Part shown: one piece after another, positions 37,963 to 48,459 of the stretch
Layout of the letters: the number at the start of each line of letters is the position of its first letter
Numbering within the stretch: position 1 is the first letter of the stretch
Source: Vanessa cardui
Taxonomy: Eukaryota; Arthropoda; Insecta; Lepidoptera; Nymphalidae
Direction of reading: 5' to 3'
Length of the DNA: 64,000 nucleotides
Assembly: GCF_905220365.1 (NCBI RefSeq)
Contig: NC_061154.1
Span: forward strand, 62,001-126,000
The notes under the pieces: model-generated
Databases searched by the model: none
What the model saw: only the letters and a program-made list of their open reading frames with translations
Told to the model about the DNA's origin: nothing
Position numbers and translations under genes: made by a program

Positions 37963-38208
37963 AAACAGGGCGGCACCGAGTCGGTCGGCCTCTCGGTCGA
38001 CCTGGACGACCGGGTCGGAACCGGCGCACCAGGCCTCCACGATGGCCGCCTCTTTTGCCAACTGGCGATCGAGACGACCAAGACTCCACCGCGGACCTTC
38101 TGACCGCTCAACAGCGGGCCGGACGACGGGAACCGCGGAGACATCAAATCGGATATATCGGTGATCCGATAGAGTCTCCACCCCCGTCTCCACCCTCCAA
38201 TCTAGGGC
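37963..38208 (-). pseudogene. Group C-like ORF2 endonuclease fragment
   Basis: In sense it reads VETLSDHRYIRFDVSAVPVV and on into LDRQLAKEAAIVEAW, matching the end of the endonuclease and the linker of C with several differences, so a relative of C is implied. A small deletion follows the first GCCCTAG. Both ends are truncated. Confidence 0.82.
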
Positions 38209-38210
38209 AA

Positions 38211-38212
<2 letters not shown>
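38209..38212 (-). repeat. Minimal telomeric spacer GGTT
   Basis: AACC on the plus strand; with 20352 one of two four-base spacers. Confidence 0.8.
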
Positions 38213-38265
<53 letters not shown>

Positions 38266-38574
38266 TTTTACTAGGAGGAAATGCATTTACGCATTCCGCC
38301 CGGTCGAAAGGGGGGACCGGGACGGATATGTGGGACTCCCGGGGCAGAAGGCCCCGTCCTACCCACTAAAACCTCCTAGGATTTCCGCCTTCACCGCAAG
38401 GCGGCAGGGCTACGGGAACGCACGTGGCTCACCACCGCGGCCCTGCCAGCGGTCGTCGCTGTAAATGGGCGACTCATCTCGAGAGCGTGCCAGGATGTTG
38501 CGGCACGCTTCCGTCTCCGCCTCCGTCAGAACCGTGACGGACTCCCCCGAGTCCGCCACTGGAGGCTGGGCGAA

Positions 38575-38716
38575 GGCAGCGGATGTAAAGTTCCGCTGCC
38601 GACTACGTTGCGTCAATTCAAAACAGGGCCATGCGGCAGCAGATGTAAAGGTCCGCTGCCGATAGCGCTGTGTCACGTCCGGGTTGTGCGGCGGCGGATG
38701 TAAAGGTCCGCCGCCG
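38575..38716 (-). promoter_or_regulatory. Three 3' UTR hairpins with TTTACA loops (C)
   Basis: Repeats at about 38575-38600, 38635-38660 and 38689-38716. The stem of the third (GGCGGCGGA / TCCGCCGCC) differs from the first (GGCAGCGGA / TCCGCTGCC) by a paired exchange on both strands. Confidence 0.72.
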
Positions 38717-38726
38717 CTGTGTCAAA

Positions 38727-41700
38727 TCAAGGTAACCGGCCAAGATGGTCGCGGCGCCGCCGACCGGGTCTCCGTCGGCGCAGCGGGAGGGAGTTGGGAT
38801 CGTCCTCCCGCTGTCGTTCCGCCTTCTCCTTGGCGGACATTACGACCTCGCTGAAGGTGCGTAATGCCGCCCACGCCTCTTCACTCGCGACCATCTTTCT
38901 GATGAGGGCCGGAAGCGACAGGTCTGATCCGATGACCGTGGACAAGGCTGCGCGAGGCTCCGCCCAGGCTGGGCACTCTGCGCGCGTGTGTTCGGCCGTG
39001 TCCACGGCTCCGTCGTCACAATGGAGACATACCACTGACGGCTCTCTCCCGACCACTTCGCACAAGTACTTGGCGAAGCAGCCGTGACCGGACATGAGCT
39101 GCGTCAGGTGGTACGTCAGTGGGCCGTGCTTGCGCTCGACCCACTCTCTCAAAACTGGGCGGATGGCCGCCACGAGCTCCCCGCCGGCATCCGGAACTCG
39201 AAGCCGATCCTCCCACCTCTCCATCAGGCGGCGTCTTGCCTCCTCCCTCCACTGTTGGACTAGGGGGGGGTTGCCATCTGCTCTTGCCGCCTTGACCCGC
39301 CAGTAGACGCTCGAGTTGATCTCGGCCTCGAGGTCCCATGGCGGGCTTCCGGACAGCAAGCCGGCCGCGGTGTATGACACCGTCCGGTACGCCCGAGCCG
39401 CCCTGAGCGCCATCGCCCGCTGCGGACGTCGCAGCGAGGCGACGTTGACGCGATTGCTCAGAGCGTCCGCCCATATTGGCGCACCGTAGAGTGCCATGGA
39501 GCGCACCACGCCGGAGTACAGACGCCTGCACGAACTCCCTGGTCCACCTACGTTGGGCAGAATCCGCCCAAGCGCTCCGGCTGCAGCCACCAGTCTCGGG
39601 GCCAAGCGCCGGAAGTGCTCCTCGAACTTCCACCTGCCATCGAGGACGAGTCCTAGGTACTTCATCGTCGACCCGATGGGGATGGAAGTTCCGCCGACCG
39701 TCAACACCATGCCCGGAGGTGGCGCGTTCCGAGGACCATGAAAAGCAAGGGCCTCGGACTTGTGCAAGGCCACCTCGAGGCCCAGGGCACGGATGCGGTG
39801 GACCACATGTGCGACGCCGGCTGTGGCGAGGTAAGCCGCCTCCCGGTGGGTACTGCCGCGGGCCGACACGAGGGTGTCGTCAGCGTAACATGTGACGCTG
39901 ACCCCCCGCAGGGTGGCCCCACGCAGCACCCAGTCATACCCGATGTTCCACAGGAGAGGACCCAGTACAGAGCCCTGTGGAACACCGCAAGTCATGACCC
40001 TCCTTCCGAAACCGTCTTGTGTCGGGAATACCACCGCCCTGCCCGAAAAGTAATCGGCGATGGTTCGTCGGAGGTAGCCCGGCACATTGTGGTAGTGCAG
40101 AGCCTCCAGAATGACCTCCCAGGGCAGAGAGTTGAAGGCGTTGGCTATGTCCAACGAGACAGCCAACAAAACTCCACCCTGCGTCACCTCCTCCTCTGCC
40201 ATGTCCCTGACCCTGGCGATCGCGTCCAGCGTCGAGCGGCCGGGGCGGAAGCCATACTGCCGCTCGTTGAGGCCCGGCTCCATGCTGTCGACTAGGCGGA
40301 CGGCGAGCACACGCTCGAAGAGCTTGCTCACCTCGTCGAGCAGCACGATTGGGCGGTAGGCCGACGGCTGATCGGGGGCCCGTCCCTCCTTGCGGATGAG
40401 TACGAGCTTACCCGTTTTCCACCTATGCGGAAACCTACCTTGAGCCAGGCAGGCGGAGAAGAGCTGGCGAACGCTATCACCCAAGGCATCCAATGCGATC
40501 GACAGGGCGCGTCCCGGAATCCCGTCAGGCCCGGGGGCTGTCCTTTTTGAGCGAAGCTTGTGGACGGCCGCGCACAGTTCCGCCTCGGTAACCGGGGGTG
40601 CCAGGTCTCGTTCGTCACTTCTGGGCCGTAGAGGGGCCATCGACGGTGGGGCGAACTCGCCGCGCTCAGGAAAGAGCACACTCAATACTCTCTCCAGAAC
40701 GTGCGGGTGGAGGGTGCTAGAGAGCGGGGGAGTCCAGGGTCGGAGTTTTTGTCTCACGACCCGGTACGGTCTTCCCCACGGATCTCTGTCCAACGACGCG
40801 AGCCATTCCTGCCAAGCAGCCTCTTTTGCTTGGGCTATGGCCTTCTTCAGGGCGTCGCAGGCATCCCTGTAGGCGGTGTAAAGGGCCGCCTCCAGGCTGT
40901 GGTCGCGCACACGTCGTCTCCTGGATCTAGCATACTGGCGGCGGGCCGCAACGCAGGCTCTCCGCAGATGTCGGAGTTCTGGCCGCCACCAATACACGCG
41001 GCGACGTGGAGCCTGAGGCTTCACTCTCGGCATCGCCACATCGCAAATGCGGAACAGGGCTGCGCCGAGCTGGTCAGCCTCTCGGTCGACCTCGGCCACC
41101 GGATCGGAACCGGCGCACCAGGCCTCCACGATGGCCGCCTCTTTTGCCAACTGGCTATCGAGACGGCCCAGGCTCCACCGCGGACCTTCTGGCCGCTCAA
41201 CAGCGGGCCGGGCGACTGGGACCGCGGAGACATCGAATCGGATGTAACGATGATCCGACAGAGTCTCCACGGCCGTCTCCACCCTCCACTCGCGAACACG
41301 GCGGGCTAGGGCGATGGACGCGAACGTTACGTCCACGATCGACTCGCCCTGCTGCCGCACGCACGTGCTCTCCGACCCGCTGTTCATCACCACGAGACCC
41401 AGCGAGACTGCCCACTCCTCGAGTGCCTCGCCTCTGGCGTCTGTCGCAGGGGAACCCCAAGCCGTTGATTTGGCATTGAAGTCCCCCGCAACTAGCACCG
41501 GGTTAGGCGATGCTTGCCCAACCAGAGCCCCGACCTCCACGAGTAGCTGTTCAAACTCCGCGAGACTCCGATTGGGCGAGGCGTAAACGCCGACGATCGC
41601 CGTACCCCCGACCACAGCGACCACAAACCCTCTGCCCCTGGCTACCCCTTCGATAGCAGGGGAACCAGCGACGGCAGGAGCGACGACGGCCACCACTCCT

Positions 41701-41852
41701 TCGTGGTCGGAGACCCAGTCGTCCCGTAAATGAACGACGTAGGGCTCCGATACCACCGCCACGTCGATTTGCCACTCTGCCATGCTCTGGACTAGAAGGT
41801 CCTGAGCTCTGGCAGAGTGGTTGATGTTTGCCTGGAGACAGCGTAGGGCCAT
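38727..41852 (-). CDS. Group C ORF2: endonuclease / reverse transcriptase
   Basis: 1041 residues, uninterrupted, starting in the TAATG overlap. Endonuclease: QANINHSARAQDLL, Glu 36 in VVSEPYVV, GDFN 123-126, SIVDVTF 171-177, SDH 199-201. Arg-rich linker near 311-315. Reverse transcriptase: TAPGPDGIPGRA near 438, QYGFRPGRSTLDAI near 532, SLDIANAFNSLPW near 566, GVPQGSVLGPLLWN near 623, YADD 656-659. The CCHC finger is at 942-960, followed by the RRRRPGRRRR tail. Probable function: nicking of TTAGG repeats and target-primed reverse transcription of its own, and perhaps E, RNA. Confidence 0.95.
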   Translation of the reverse strand: MALRCLQANINHSARAQDLLVQSMAEWQIDVAVVSEPYVVHLRDDWVSDHEGVVAVVAPAVAGSPAIEGVARGRGFVVAVVGGTAIVGVYASPNRSLAEFEQLLVEVGALVGQASPNPVLVAGDFNAKSTAWGSPATDARGEALEEWAVSLGLVVMNSGSESTCVRQQGESIVDVTFASIALARRVREWRVETAVETLSDHRYIRFDVSAVPVARPAVERPEGPRWSLGRLDSQLAKEAAIVEAWCAGSDPVAEVDREADQLGAALFRICDVAMPRVKPQAPRRRVYWWRPELRHLRRACVAARRQYARSRRRRVRDHSLEAALYTAYRDACDALKKAIAQAKEAAWQEWLASLDRDPWGRPYRVVRQKLRPWTPPLSSTLHPHVLERVLSVLFPERGEFAPPSMAPLRPRSDERDLAPPVTEAELCAAVHKLRSKRTAPGPDGIPGRALSIALDALGDSVRQLFSACLAQGRFPHRWKTGKLVLIRKEGRAPDQPSAYRPIVLLDEVSKLFERVLAVRLVDSMEPGLNERQYGFRPGRSTLDAIARVRDMAEEEVTQGGVLLAVSLDIANAFNSLPWEVILEALHYHNVPGYLRRTIADYFSGRAVVFPTQDGFGRRVMTCGVPQGSVLGPLLWNIGYDWVLRGATLRGVSVTCYADDTLVSARGSTHREAAYLATAGVAHVVHRIRALGLEVALHKSEALAFHGPRNAPPPGMVLTVGGTSIPIGSTMKYLGLVLDGRWKFEEHFRRLAPRLVAAAGALGRILPNVGGPGSSCRRLYSGVVRSMALYGAPIWADALSNRVNVASLRRPQRAMALRAARAYRTVSYTAAGLLSGSPPWDLEAEINSSVYWRVKAARADGNPPLVQQWREEARRRLMERWEDRLRVPDAGGELVAAIRPVLREWVERKHGPLTYHLTQLMSGHGCFAKYLCEVVGREPSVVCLHCDDGAVDTAEHTRAECPAWAEPRAALSTVIGSDLSLPALIRKMVASEEAWAALRTFSEVVMSAKEKAERQREDDPNSLPLRRRRPGRRRRDHLGRLP

Positions 41853-41854
41853 TA
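41850..41854 (-). promoter_or_regulatory. ORF1/ORF2 stop-start overlap TAATG (C)
   Basis: ORF1 ends METAP-stop, with the last A of TAA starting the ORF2 ATG. Confidence 0.9.
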
Positions 41855-44125
41855 CGGAGCTGTCTCCATGGGCTCCTCCGCGGGCCGTTGGGACACGGCA
41901 ACGGGACCTTTCGCCACCGCTCCTCCTTTCCTAGGGGCAGGGCGAGCTCTGCTGCCCGGGCACCCTTTGCTGCCAACGGCATGCACCGCCGGCTTGCCGG
42001 CCGCTGAGCATATAGCACACTTTGCCTCAGCGGCGGTGCAGTCACGCGCTCTGTGATCGGGGAGGCCGCAGCGGAAGCACAGACGGCTGCGGTCGACTCC
42101 CCTATCACATTTGGCCCCCATATGGCCCCCCTCCAGGCACCTGAAGCAGCGGAGCGGCCTCGGCTCGAGCAACGTAACCCGCGCCGAGACCCACCCCACC
42201 CTGATGCGGCCGACTTCTACGACTTTTTTGGCGGCTGTTATGGGACAGCTCAGCCAGAGGGAACCAGAGCCGCGCGGTCCCCAGACGATGGTGCCCGGCC
42301 TGATTGCCCCAGCGGCACAGCCCCCCTCTCCGGCCACCGCAGCGACCACCTCCTCCACCGTCACGGAGTCGTCCAGATCCTTGACTCTCAACTCGACACA
42401 TTTCGTCGGTCGATGGATCTGGACTTCGTCCGGGCTTAGGACCTCACGGAGCCTGTCAGCCAGGGCATCCGCCGCCTTCTCCGCGTCGCTCGTGCCCGGA
42501 GGGACCTCGAGAATCCTTGCCCCCGTGGCCGCTGTCCTGAAGCGCACAGCAGTCAAGCCGACATCATTTAGCTTGATGCGGCTCTTTGCTTGCGCCAGGA
42601 CAGTCTCGTAGCTGAGACCCTTCTCCGTGGCACCGGGTTTCAGCGTCATGGTGATAACCGCGGTGCGCGGAGGGCGAAGTCTTTTGCGAGCCCTTTTCTT
42701 CTCTTTAGCAGGGACGGTCTTCGGTGTCCCTGCCTTCGCCGGTTTTGTGGACGGTCCTGCCGCCTTCTTGGGTGGCTTGTTCGGCGTCTGCCGAACAACA
42801 GTCGCCCAAGACACACTAGAACTGCCCGGCTTCGGAGTTGGCGCGGGGGCAGCTTTCTTCGCCGCAGCCGCTGCCGCCTCCTGGGCAGCCATAGTGGGGC
42901 GTTTTGTCTTCTTCTTGCGCTGGGTGACTGTGGTGCTTCCAACGCTATTAGCGACGTTACTAGATGTTGTCGTCGTCGGCTCAGCTGGTGTTGTCACTCT
43001 CGCAGATGCGGCTGCATTCTGCGCCGCTTTGCGGTCTGCGGCCAGCGGAGGTCGCAGCCGAGGCTCCGGAAGGAGGCGCCGCTCTATGCCCTCCATCCGG
43101 GCGTTCAGCATGGTGCTGAACTGCTCCCGGCTGCACCTCAACGCTTCTTCCATAATCTTCTTCAGTTCGTTTGTGTCTTTCGGTTGCGCGGGTGTCTGTC
43201 GCATCTGGGCCACTTCTCTGCGTAGTTCGGCCAGCTGGCCCGATAGTTGAGCGTTAGCAACTTCGAGGCGGGCCACCTCCTCGGACATGGTCAGGGCTCT
43301 GAGATCCGCAACTGCACCTTTTATGGAGTCAGCGGCAGTCTTCAGAGCCCTGACGAAGGTGCCCTTCAGGTTGCCCGATTTGTCGGCAACCTGGAGCACC
43401 ACGTCTAGCGCCTGCTGGACCTTGGCGTCTAAAGCGGCGGACGTCTTTGGTATCTCCTCGTTGGTTACGGATGGCGCGCGATTCCTTAAGCGGGCCGCCC
43501 TTTCGTCGATCGCCGCCTTGGCCGCTTCGGTGTATGCGGCCAGCGCATCCTCGTCTTGGAAGCGGCGATCTCGCTCTTTTTGTGAGCTGAGCTCGGCTTG
43601 CGAATTGCCGAGTCCGACATACATCCCGTGAGTAGGTGGTCTGCCACGCCCTCTCTTACTTGAGGGTTTCAACCACCTACTCACTGACGACTCCGAGAGT
43701 TCTGCGTCGCTAAAATGCGCGCTCGCATCGCTCTCGGAGCCCGAGAAGCTGTCCGCCGTACGGGACCGCTTCTCCCCTTTCCTTCGCGTGTCACGTCCGG
43801 TTTGTGTGGGAGACGGGCTCGACTCGGAGAGTCGTTCCAGTCTCACCACTGGGATTTTCTGTGCAGTTTCCTGCGTCTGTATTTTGCGCGCCATTGGGGC
43901 TTGCACTTCCACCTCCTTTGTACAACTTAAACTACTATTTACACCTAAATCTACTCCCACACTCTCCATCTCTGTATCCTTTATGCTCGCCAAATAGTCA
44001 TCGTTAAAAAGCGGTAGTGCGACTTTGTCCCCTCCAGATTTCGATACGGGACTGTCCGACCCGTGAAGCGGGTCGGAGAGGGAGTGACACCCTCCTGGAG
44101 AATTAATATTATTAGTTGCACTCAT
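41852..44125 (-). CDS. Group C ORF1: gag-like RNA-binding protein
   Basis: 757 residues from MSATNNINSPGG. The SLSDPLHGSDSP block is shared with A and B, followed by a Ser-rich segment with basic clusters (RRKGEKRSR, KPSSKRGRGRPP; the last resembles an AT-hook-like GRP motif), a coiled coil EEVARLEVANAQLSGQLAEL, RLRPPLAAD, a Lys/Ala/Pro-rich linker, a pre-knuckle domain and three knuckles near 660-673, 683-696 and 703-722. It lies directly before ORF2 with a one-base overlap. Expected to coat element RNA. The DNA-binding reading of the GRP motif is only a suggestion. Confidence 0.93.
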   Translation of the reverse strand: MSATNNINSPGGCHSLSDPLHGSDSPVSKSGGDKVALPLFNDDYLASIKDTEMESVGVDLGVNSSLSCTKEVEVQAPMARKIQTQETAQKIPVVRLERLSESSPSPTQTGRDTRRKGEKRSRTADSFSGSESDASAHFSDAELSESSVSRWLKPSSKRGRGRPPTHGMYVGLGNSQAELSSQKERDRRFQDEDALAAYTEAAKAAIDERAARLRNRAPSVTNEEIPKTSAALDAKVQQALDVVLQVADKSGNLKGTFVRALKTAADSIKGAVADLRALTMSEEVARLEVANAQLSGQLAELRREVAQMRQTPAQPKDTNELKKIMEEALRCSREQFSTMLNARMEGIERRLLPEPRLRPPLAADRKAAQNAAASARVTTPAEPTTTTSSNVANSVGSTTVTQRKKKTKRPTMAAQEAAAAAAKKAAPAPTPKPGSSSVSWATVVRQTPNKPPKKAAGPSTKPAKAGTPKTVPAKEKKRARKRLRPPRTAVITMTLKPGATEKGLSYETVLAQAKSRIKLNDVGLTAVRFRTAATGARILEVPPGTSDAEKAADALADRLREVLSPDEVQIHRPTKCVELRVKDLDDSVTVEEVVAAVAGEGGCAAGAIRPGTIVWGPRGSGSLWLSCPITAAKKVVEVGRIRVGWVSARVTLLEPRPLRCFRCLEGGHMGAKCDRGVDRSRLCFRCGLPDHRARDCTAAEAKCAICSAAGKPAVHAVGSKGCPGSRARPAPRKGGAVAKGPVAVSQRPAEEPMETAP
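44055..44077 (-). promoter_or_regulatory. Hairpin at the ORF1 start (C, covarying)
   Basis: TCCGACCCG / CGGGTCGGA, loop CTTCA. Relative to A and B, one T-A pair is changed to C-G at the third positions of two codons (GAT to GAC, GGA to GGG), leaving the protein unchanged and the stem paired. Confidence 0.7.
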
Positions 44126-44389
44126 GTTTTTAAAAAAGTTGCCGGGGCTGCCGGCGAGACGCAGTCATGACCGGAATACCCTCCGGCCATGCATCCCATC
44201 GCGCTGCGTCGCCACTTAGGATTCGGGTACACAATAAAAGAAAACACTATACAAAAGACTATACACCTAAAATAAACTTATTATTACTACATACTTAAAA
44301 ATATATATACACTCCTTCGTTACCACGGGGCCGCCGGTCCACTCTGAAAACAGAGAAAGACCGGGAGCGACCCGTGGCATGCCCTCCGC

Positions 44390-44475
44390 GTCAGTCTTAG
44401 CCGTGGCCGGCGAGCAAGCTCAAGCCGGCCCCGTTGCCCAGGGTGCGCCACGAGGAGGCGACTGACATGCACCCC
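44390..44475 (-). ncRNA. HDV-like ribozyme, group C
   Basis: 86 nt, intact, with the P4 sequence of the A form. Confidence 0.92.
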
Positions 44476-44489
44476 AACCTAACCTAACC
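44476..44489 (-). repeat. Telomeric TTAGG tract (14 bp)
   Basis: AACCTAACCTAACC. Confidence 0.97.
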
Positions 44490-45237
44490 TTTTTTTTTTT
44501 TGTTTTACGAGGAGGAAAGGCATTTACGCCTCCCGCCCGGCCGGGGGACCGGGACGGGTATGTGGGACTCGACCGGGGCCATAAGGGCCCCGTGCCAGGG
44601 CAGAAGGCCCTGTCCTACCCACTAAAACCTCCTCGGGTTTCCACCGTACCGCGTGATGGAGGGGCTACGGGAACGCTAAAGCATACTTCCGCGGCCCCCC
44701 GCGGCGACCGCCGTGAGGCGGTCAAATCTTTGAATGCGCGCCCAAGGGCGCGCCTTCCTCCGTTGCCTCCGTCCAGTAAACGTGACGGACTCCCCCGAGT
44801 CCGCCACTGGAGGCTGGGCGCCAACAATGCTGACGCCCTGGTGGCGGCGGATAAGATGACAGGCTCCGCCGCCGACCACCGGTGTATCTCCACACCTAAA
44901 AACGGTGGACCACCACGCATCAGATGGTGGACCACCACTCCTCCTTCAGTGCTCGTAACGAGCCCTCCGCTCTATATATAAATATTTACAATACTTACAA
45001 ATAATACAATATTTACAAATAATACAATATTTACATGTATACATATATTACATATATATACTCCTCCGCTAATTGCCAGCGAGGCCGCTCACATAGTCCA
45101 CTCCGCTGTCCTCGGAGAAGTACTAGGAGCGACCCCGCGGCCTTCCTCCGTGTCAGTCTTAGCCGCGGCCGGCGAGCAAGCTCAAGCCGGCCCCGTTGCC
45201 CAGGGTGCGCCACGAGGAGGCGACTGACATGCACCCC
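44490..45237 (-). mobile_element. Short non-autonomous element E, complete
   Basis: 736 bp body with the shortest tail in the window (12 nt, 44490-44501). Nearly identical to the copy at 413-1187, with one C fewer in the C-run at about 44694. The chance frame through that run is therefore shifted, so the E frames are not under coding constraint. Confidence 0.9.
45152..45237 (-). ncRNA. HDV-like ribozyme, E copy at 44490
   Basis: 86 nt, intact. Confidence 0.92.
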
Positions 45238-45244
45238 AACCTAA

Positions 45245-45246
<2 letters not shown>
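45238..45246 (-). repeat. Telomeric TTAGG tract (9 bp)
   Basis: AACCTAACC. Confidence 0.96.
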
Positions 45247-45306
<60 letters not shown>

Positions 45307-45710
45307 TTTTACTAGGAGGAAATGCATTTACGCATTCCGCCCGGTCGAAAGGGGGGGACCGGGACGGATATGTGGGACTCCCGGGGCAGAAGGCCCCGTC
45401 CTACCCACTAAAACCTCCTAGGATTTCCGCCTTCACCGCAAGGCGGCAGGACTGCGGGAACGCACGTGGCTCACCACCGCGGCCCCGCCAGCGGCCGTCG
45501 CTGTAGAAGGGCGACTCGTCTGTAGAGCGTGCCAAGATGTTGTGGCACGCTTCCGTCTCCGCCTCCGTCAGAACCGTGACGGACTCCCCCGAGTCCGCCA
45601 CTGGAGGCTAGGCGGCAGCGGGTGTAAAGGTCCGCTGCCGACTACGCTATGTCACGTCCGGGTAAAGCGGCAGCGGATGTAAAGGTCCGCCACCGCTGTG
45701 TCGAATCAGG

Positions 45711-48457
45711 TCAATGCAACCGGCCTAGATGGTCACGGCGTCGTCGACCAGGTCTCCGTCGACGCAACGGGAGGGAGTTGGTGTCGTCCTCCCGCTGTCG
45801 TTCCGCCTTCTCCTTGGCGGACATTACGACCTCGCTGAAGGTTCGTAATGCCGCCCACGCTTCTTCGCTCGCGACCATCTTGCGCACTAAGGCCGGAAGC
45901 GAGATGTCCGGTCCAATGGCCGTGGACAGGGCTGCGCGAGGCTCCGCCCAGGCTGGGCACTCTGCGCGCGTGTGCTCGGCACGGCGTGTGTACGATACGC
46001 CCGAGCCGCTCTGAGCGCCATCACCCGCTGCGGACGTCGTAGCGAAGCGACGTTGCGGGCGCTCAGCGCGTCCGCCCATATCGGCGCACCGTACAGCGCC
46101 ATCGAGCGCACCACTCCGATGTAAAGGCGTCTCGCTGGATTGCCTGGCCCTCCAATGTTGGGCAAAATGCGCCCGAGCGCTCCGGCTGCAGCCACCAGTC
46201 TCGGGGCCAAGCGCCGGAAGTGCTCCTCGAACTTCCACCTGCCATCGAGGACGAGTCCCAGGTACTTCATCGTCGACCCGATGGTGATGGAAGTTCCGCC
46301 GATGGTTATCGCCGCTCCCTGAGGTGGCGCGTTCCGAGGTCCATGAAAAACAAGAACCTCGGATTTGTGCAAGGCCACCTCGAGGCCCAGAGCGCGGATG
46401 CGGTGGACTGCATGCGCCACTCCGGCCGTGGCGAGATAGGTCGCCTCGCGATGGGTTTTACCGCGGGCCGACACGAGGGTGTCGTCGGCGTAACACGTCA
46501 CGCTGACCCCCCGCAGAGTGGCCCCGCGTAGCACCCAGTCGTACCCGATGTTCCACAGCAACGGACCCAAAACAGAGCCCTGTGGGACACCGCACGTCAT
46601 CCTCTTCCTTCTCCATCCCTCCTTTGTCGGGTAAGCGACTGCTCTGCCCGCGAAGTAGTCGGCGATGATCTGCCGAAGGTATGGGGGCACTCTATGGTAC
46701 CGCAAGGCCTCCATTACCGTCTCCCAGGGCAAGGTGTTGAAAGCGTTGGAAATATCCAAAGACACAGCTATCAGTACCCCACCCCGAGAGACTTCCTGCT
46801 CTGCGAGATCCCTCAAGCTCGCGATAGCGTCGAGGGTCGAGCGACCTGGGCGGAAGCCGAACTGGCGCTCGCTCAGTCCCGGCTCCATGCTTGCGACAAG
46901 GCGGGCTGCAATAATGCGCTCAAAAAGCTTGCTCGCCTCGTCGAGCAGCACTATAGGGCGGTAGGCCGACGGCTGATCGGGCGGTCGTCCGTCCTTGCGG
47001 ATTAGGACGAGCCTACCCGTTTTCCACCTGTCGGGGAACCTACCCTGCGCAAGACACTCGGAGAAGAGGTGTCTGACGCTCTCGCCCATCTCGCCAAGAG
47101 CTATGGCTAGAGCACGTCCTGGAATGCCGTCGGGCCCCGGGGCTGTCCTTTTAGACCCGAGCTTGACGACAGCAGCACATAATTCCGCCTCGGTAACGGG
47201 GGACGCCTGATCGAGTTGGTCGTGATCGTTGAGAGGCGCCATCGAAGGTGGTATAAATTCTCCCCGCTCCGGAAAGAGAGCACCCACGACACTCTCCAGG
47301 ACGTCTGGCTGAAGGGTGCTGGTGAGTGGAGGAGCCCAGGGTCGGAGCTTCTGCCTCACCAACCGGTACGGTCTGCCCCACGGATCGGCGTCGAGGGTCG
47401 CCAGCCATTCGCGCCATGCCTCCTCCTTGGCACGGGATATGGCTTTCTGCAGGGTGACGCAGGCTTCTCTGTAGGCGGTGTAAAGGGCCGCCTCTAGATT
47501 GTGGTCACGGACTCTTCTCCTCCTGCACCGTGCGTACTGGCGGCGAGCAGCCACACAGGCTCTGCGCAGTTGGCGGAGTTCCGGCCGCCACCAGTACACT
47601 CGACGACGCGGCGGGAGCGGTTTGGCCCGCGGCATCGCAGCGTCGCAGACGCGGGACAGCGCACAGCCGAGTCGATCAGCCTCTCGGTCGACTTGCACCA
47701 CAGAGTCAGGAGCGGTCCCCCAGCTTTCGACGATCGCCGCCTCTTTGGCCAGCTGGCTGTCGAGACGACTTAGTTTCCAGCGAGGGCCACTCGACTGACC
47801 GACAGTGGCATGGGCGGAAACGGGAACCGCGGAGACATCAAACCGGATGTATCGGTGGTCCGATAGAGTCTCCACCTCCGTCTCCACCCTCCAGCCTCGA
47901 ACACGGCGGGCTAGGGCGTTGGACGCAAACGTGATGTCGACGATCGACTCGCCCTGTTGCCGCACGCACGTGCTCTCCGATCCGCTGTTCATGGGGGTGA
48001 GTCCCAGCGACACGGCCCACTCCTCCAACGCCTCGCCCCTGACATCCGTCGCAGGGGAACCCCAAGCCGTTGATTTGGCATTGAAGTCCCCCGCGACTAA
48101 CACAGGGGTTGGCGAAGCCTGTCCCACCAGAGCACCGATCTCCACCAGAAGTCGCTCGAACTCGGCGAGGGTTCGGTTAGGCGAGGCGTAAACGCCGATG
48201 ATCGCCACACCACCGACGACGGCGAGCACGCAGCCCTTCCCCTTGACCACACACTCTATGGTCGGGGAGTCCGCGACAGCGGGAGCGATGATGGTCACCA
48301 CTCCATCGTGGTCGGAGACCCAGTCGTCCCGTAAATGAACGACGTAGGGCTCCGATACCACCGCGACGTCGATTTGCCACTCTGCCATGCTCTGGACAAG
48401 AAGGTCCTGAGCTCTAGCAGAGTGGTTGATGTTGGCCTGGAGACATCTTAGGGCCAT
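45711..48457 (-). pseudogene. Group B ORF2 with deletion plus filler
   Basis: Endonuclease (GDFNAK, SIVDITF, SDHRY) and reverse transcriptase (YADD) are intact from the TGATG overlap to AARAYRT. There, about 389 bp are replaced by roughly 10 nt of filler (45981-45990, ACGGCGTGTG). The frame shifts and ends at 45887, after about 856 residues, losing the CCHC finger; the original C-terminal frame resumes downstream. The protein would keep both catalytic domains but not the finger thought to be needed for RNA or DNA binding. Confidence 0.9.
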
Positions 48458-48459
48458 CA
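48455..48459 (-). promoter_or_regulatory. ORF1/ORF2 stop-start overlap TGATG (B)
   Basis: Same overlap as in the intact B copy. Confidence 0.88.

Larger units (their letters stand above)
33569..38208 (-). mobile_element. Chimeric group B LINE with group C-like 5' piece
   Basis: B element from its tail (33569-33588) through ORF2 and the C-terminal part of ORF1 to 37962. There it joins a 246 bp piece of a C-like ORF2 endonuclease region (37963-38208), which abuts GGTT and the next tail. The unusual sense order is ORF2 fragment, ORF1 part, ORF2. ORF2 also has an internal deletion of about 523 bp at 36109. No ribozyme. Confidence 0.88.
38213..44475 (-). mobile_element. Group C SART-like LINE, complete and apparently intact
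   Basis: Minus-strand element of about 6.3 kb: ribozyme 5' end at 44475, 350 nt 5' UTR, ORF1, ORF2 in TAATG overlap, 462 nt 3' UTR and a 52 nt poly(A) tail (38213-38264). It is the only full copy of this group in the window. B is the closest relative, but ORF1 is longer and clearly diverged. The 5' leader lies closer to A in the ribozyme P4. Confidence 0.95.
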
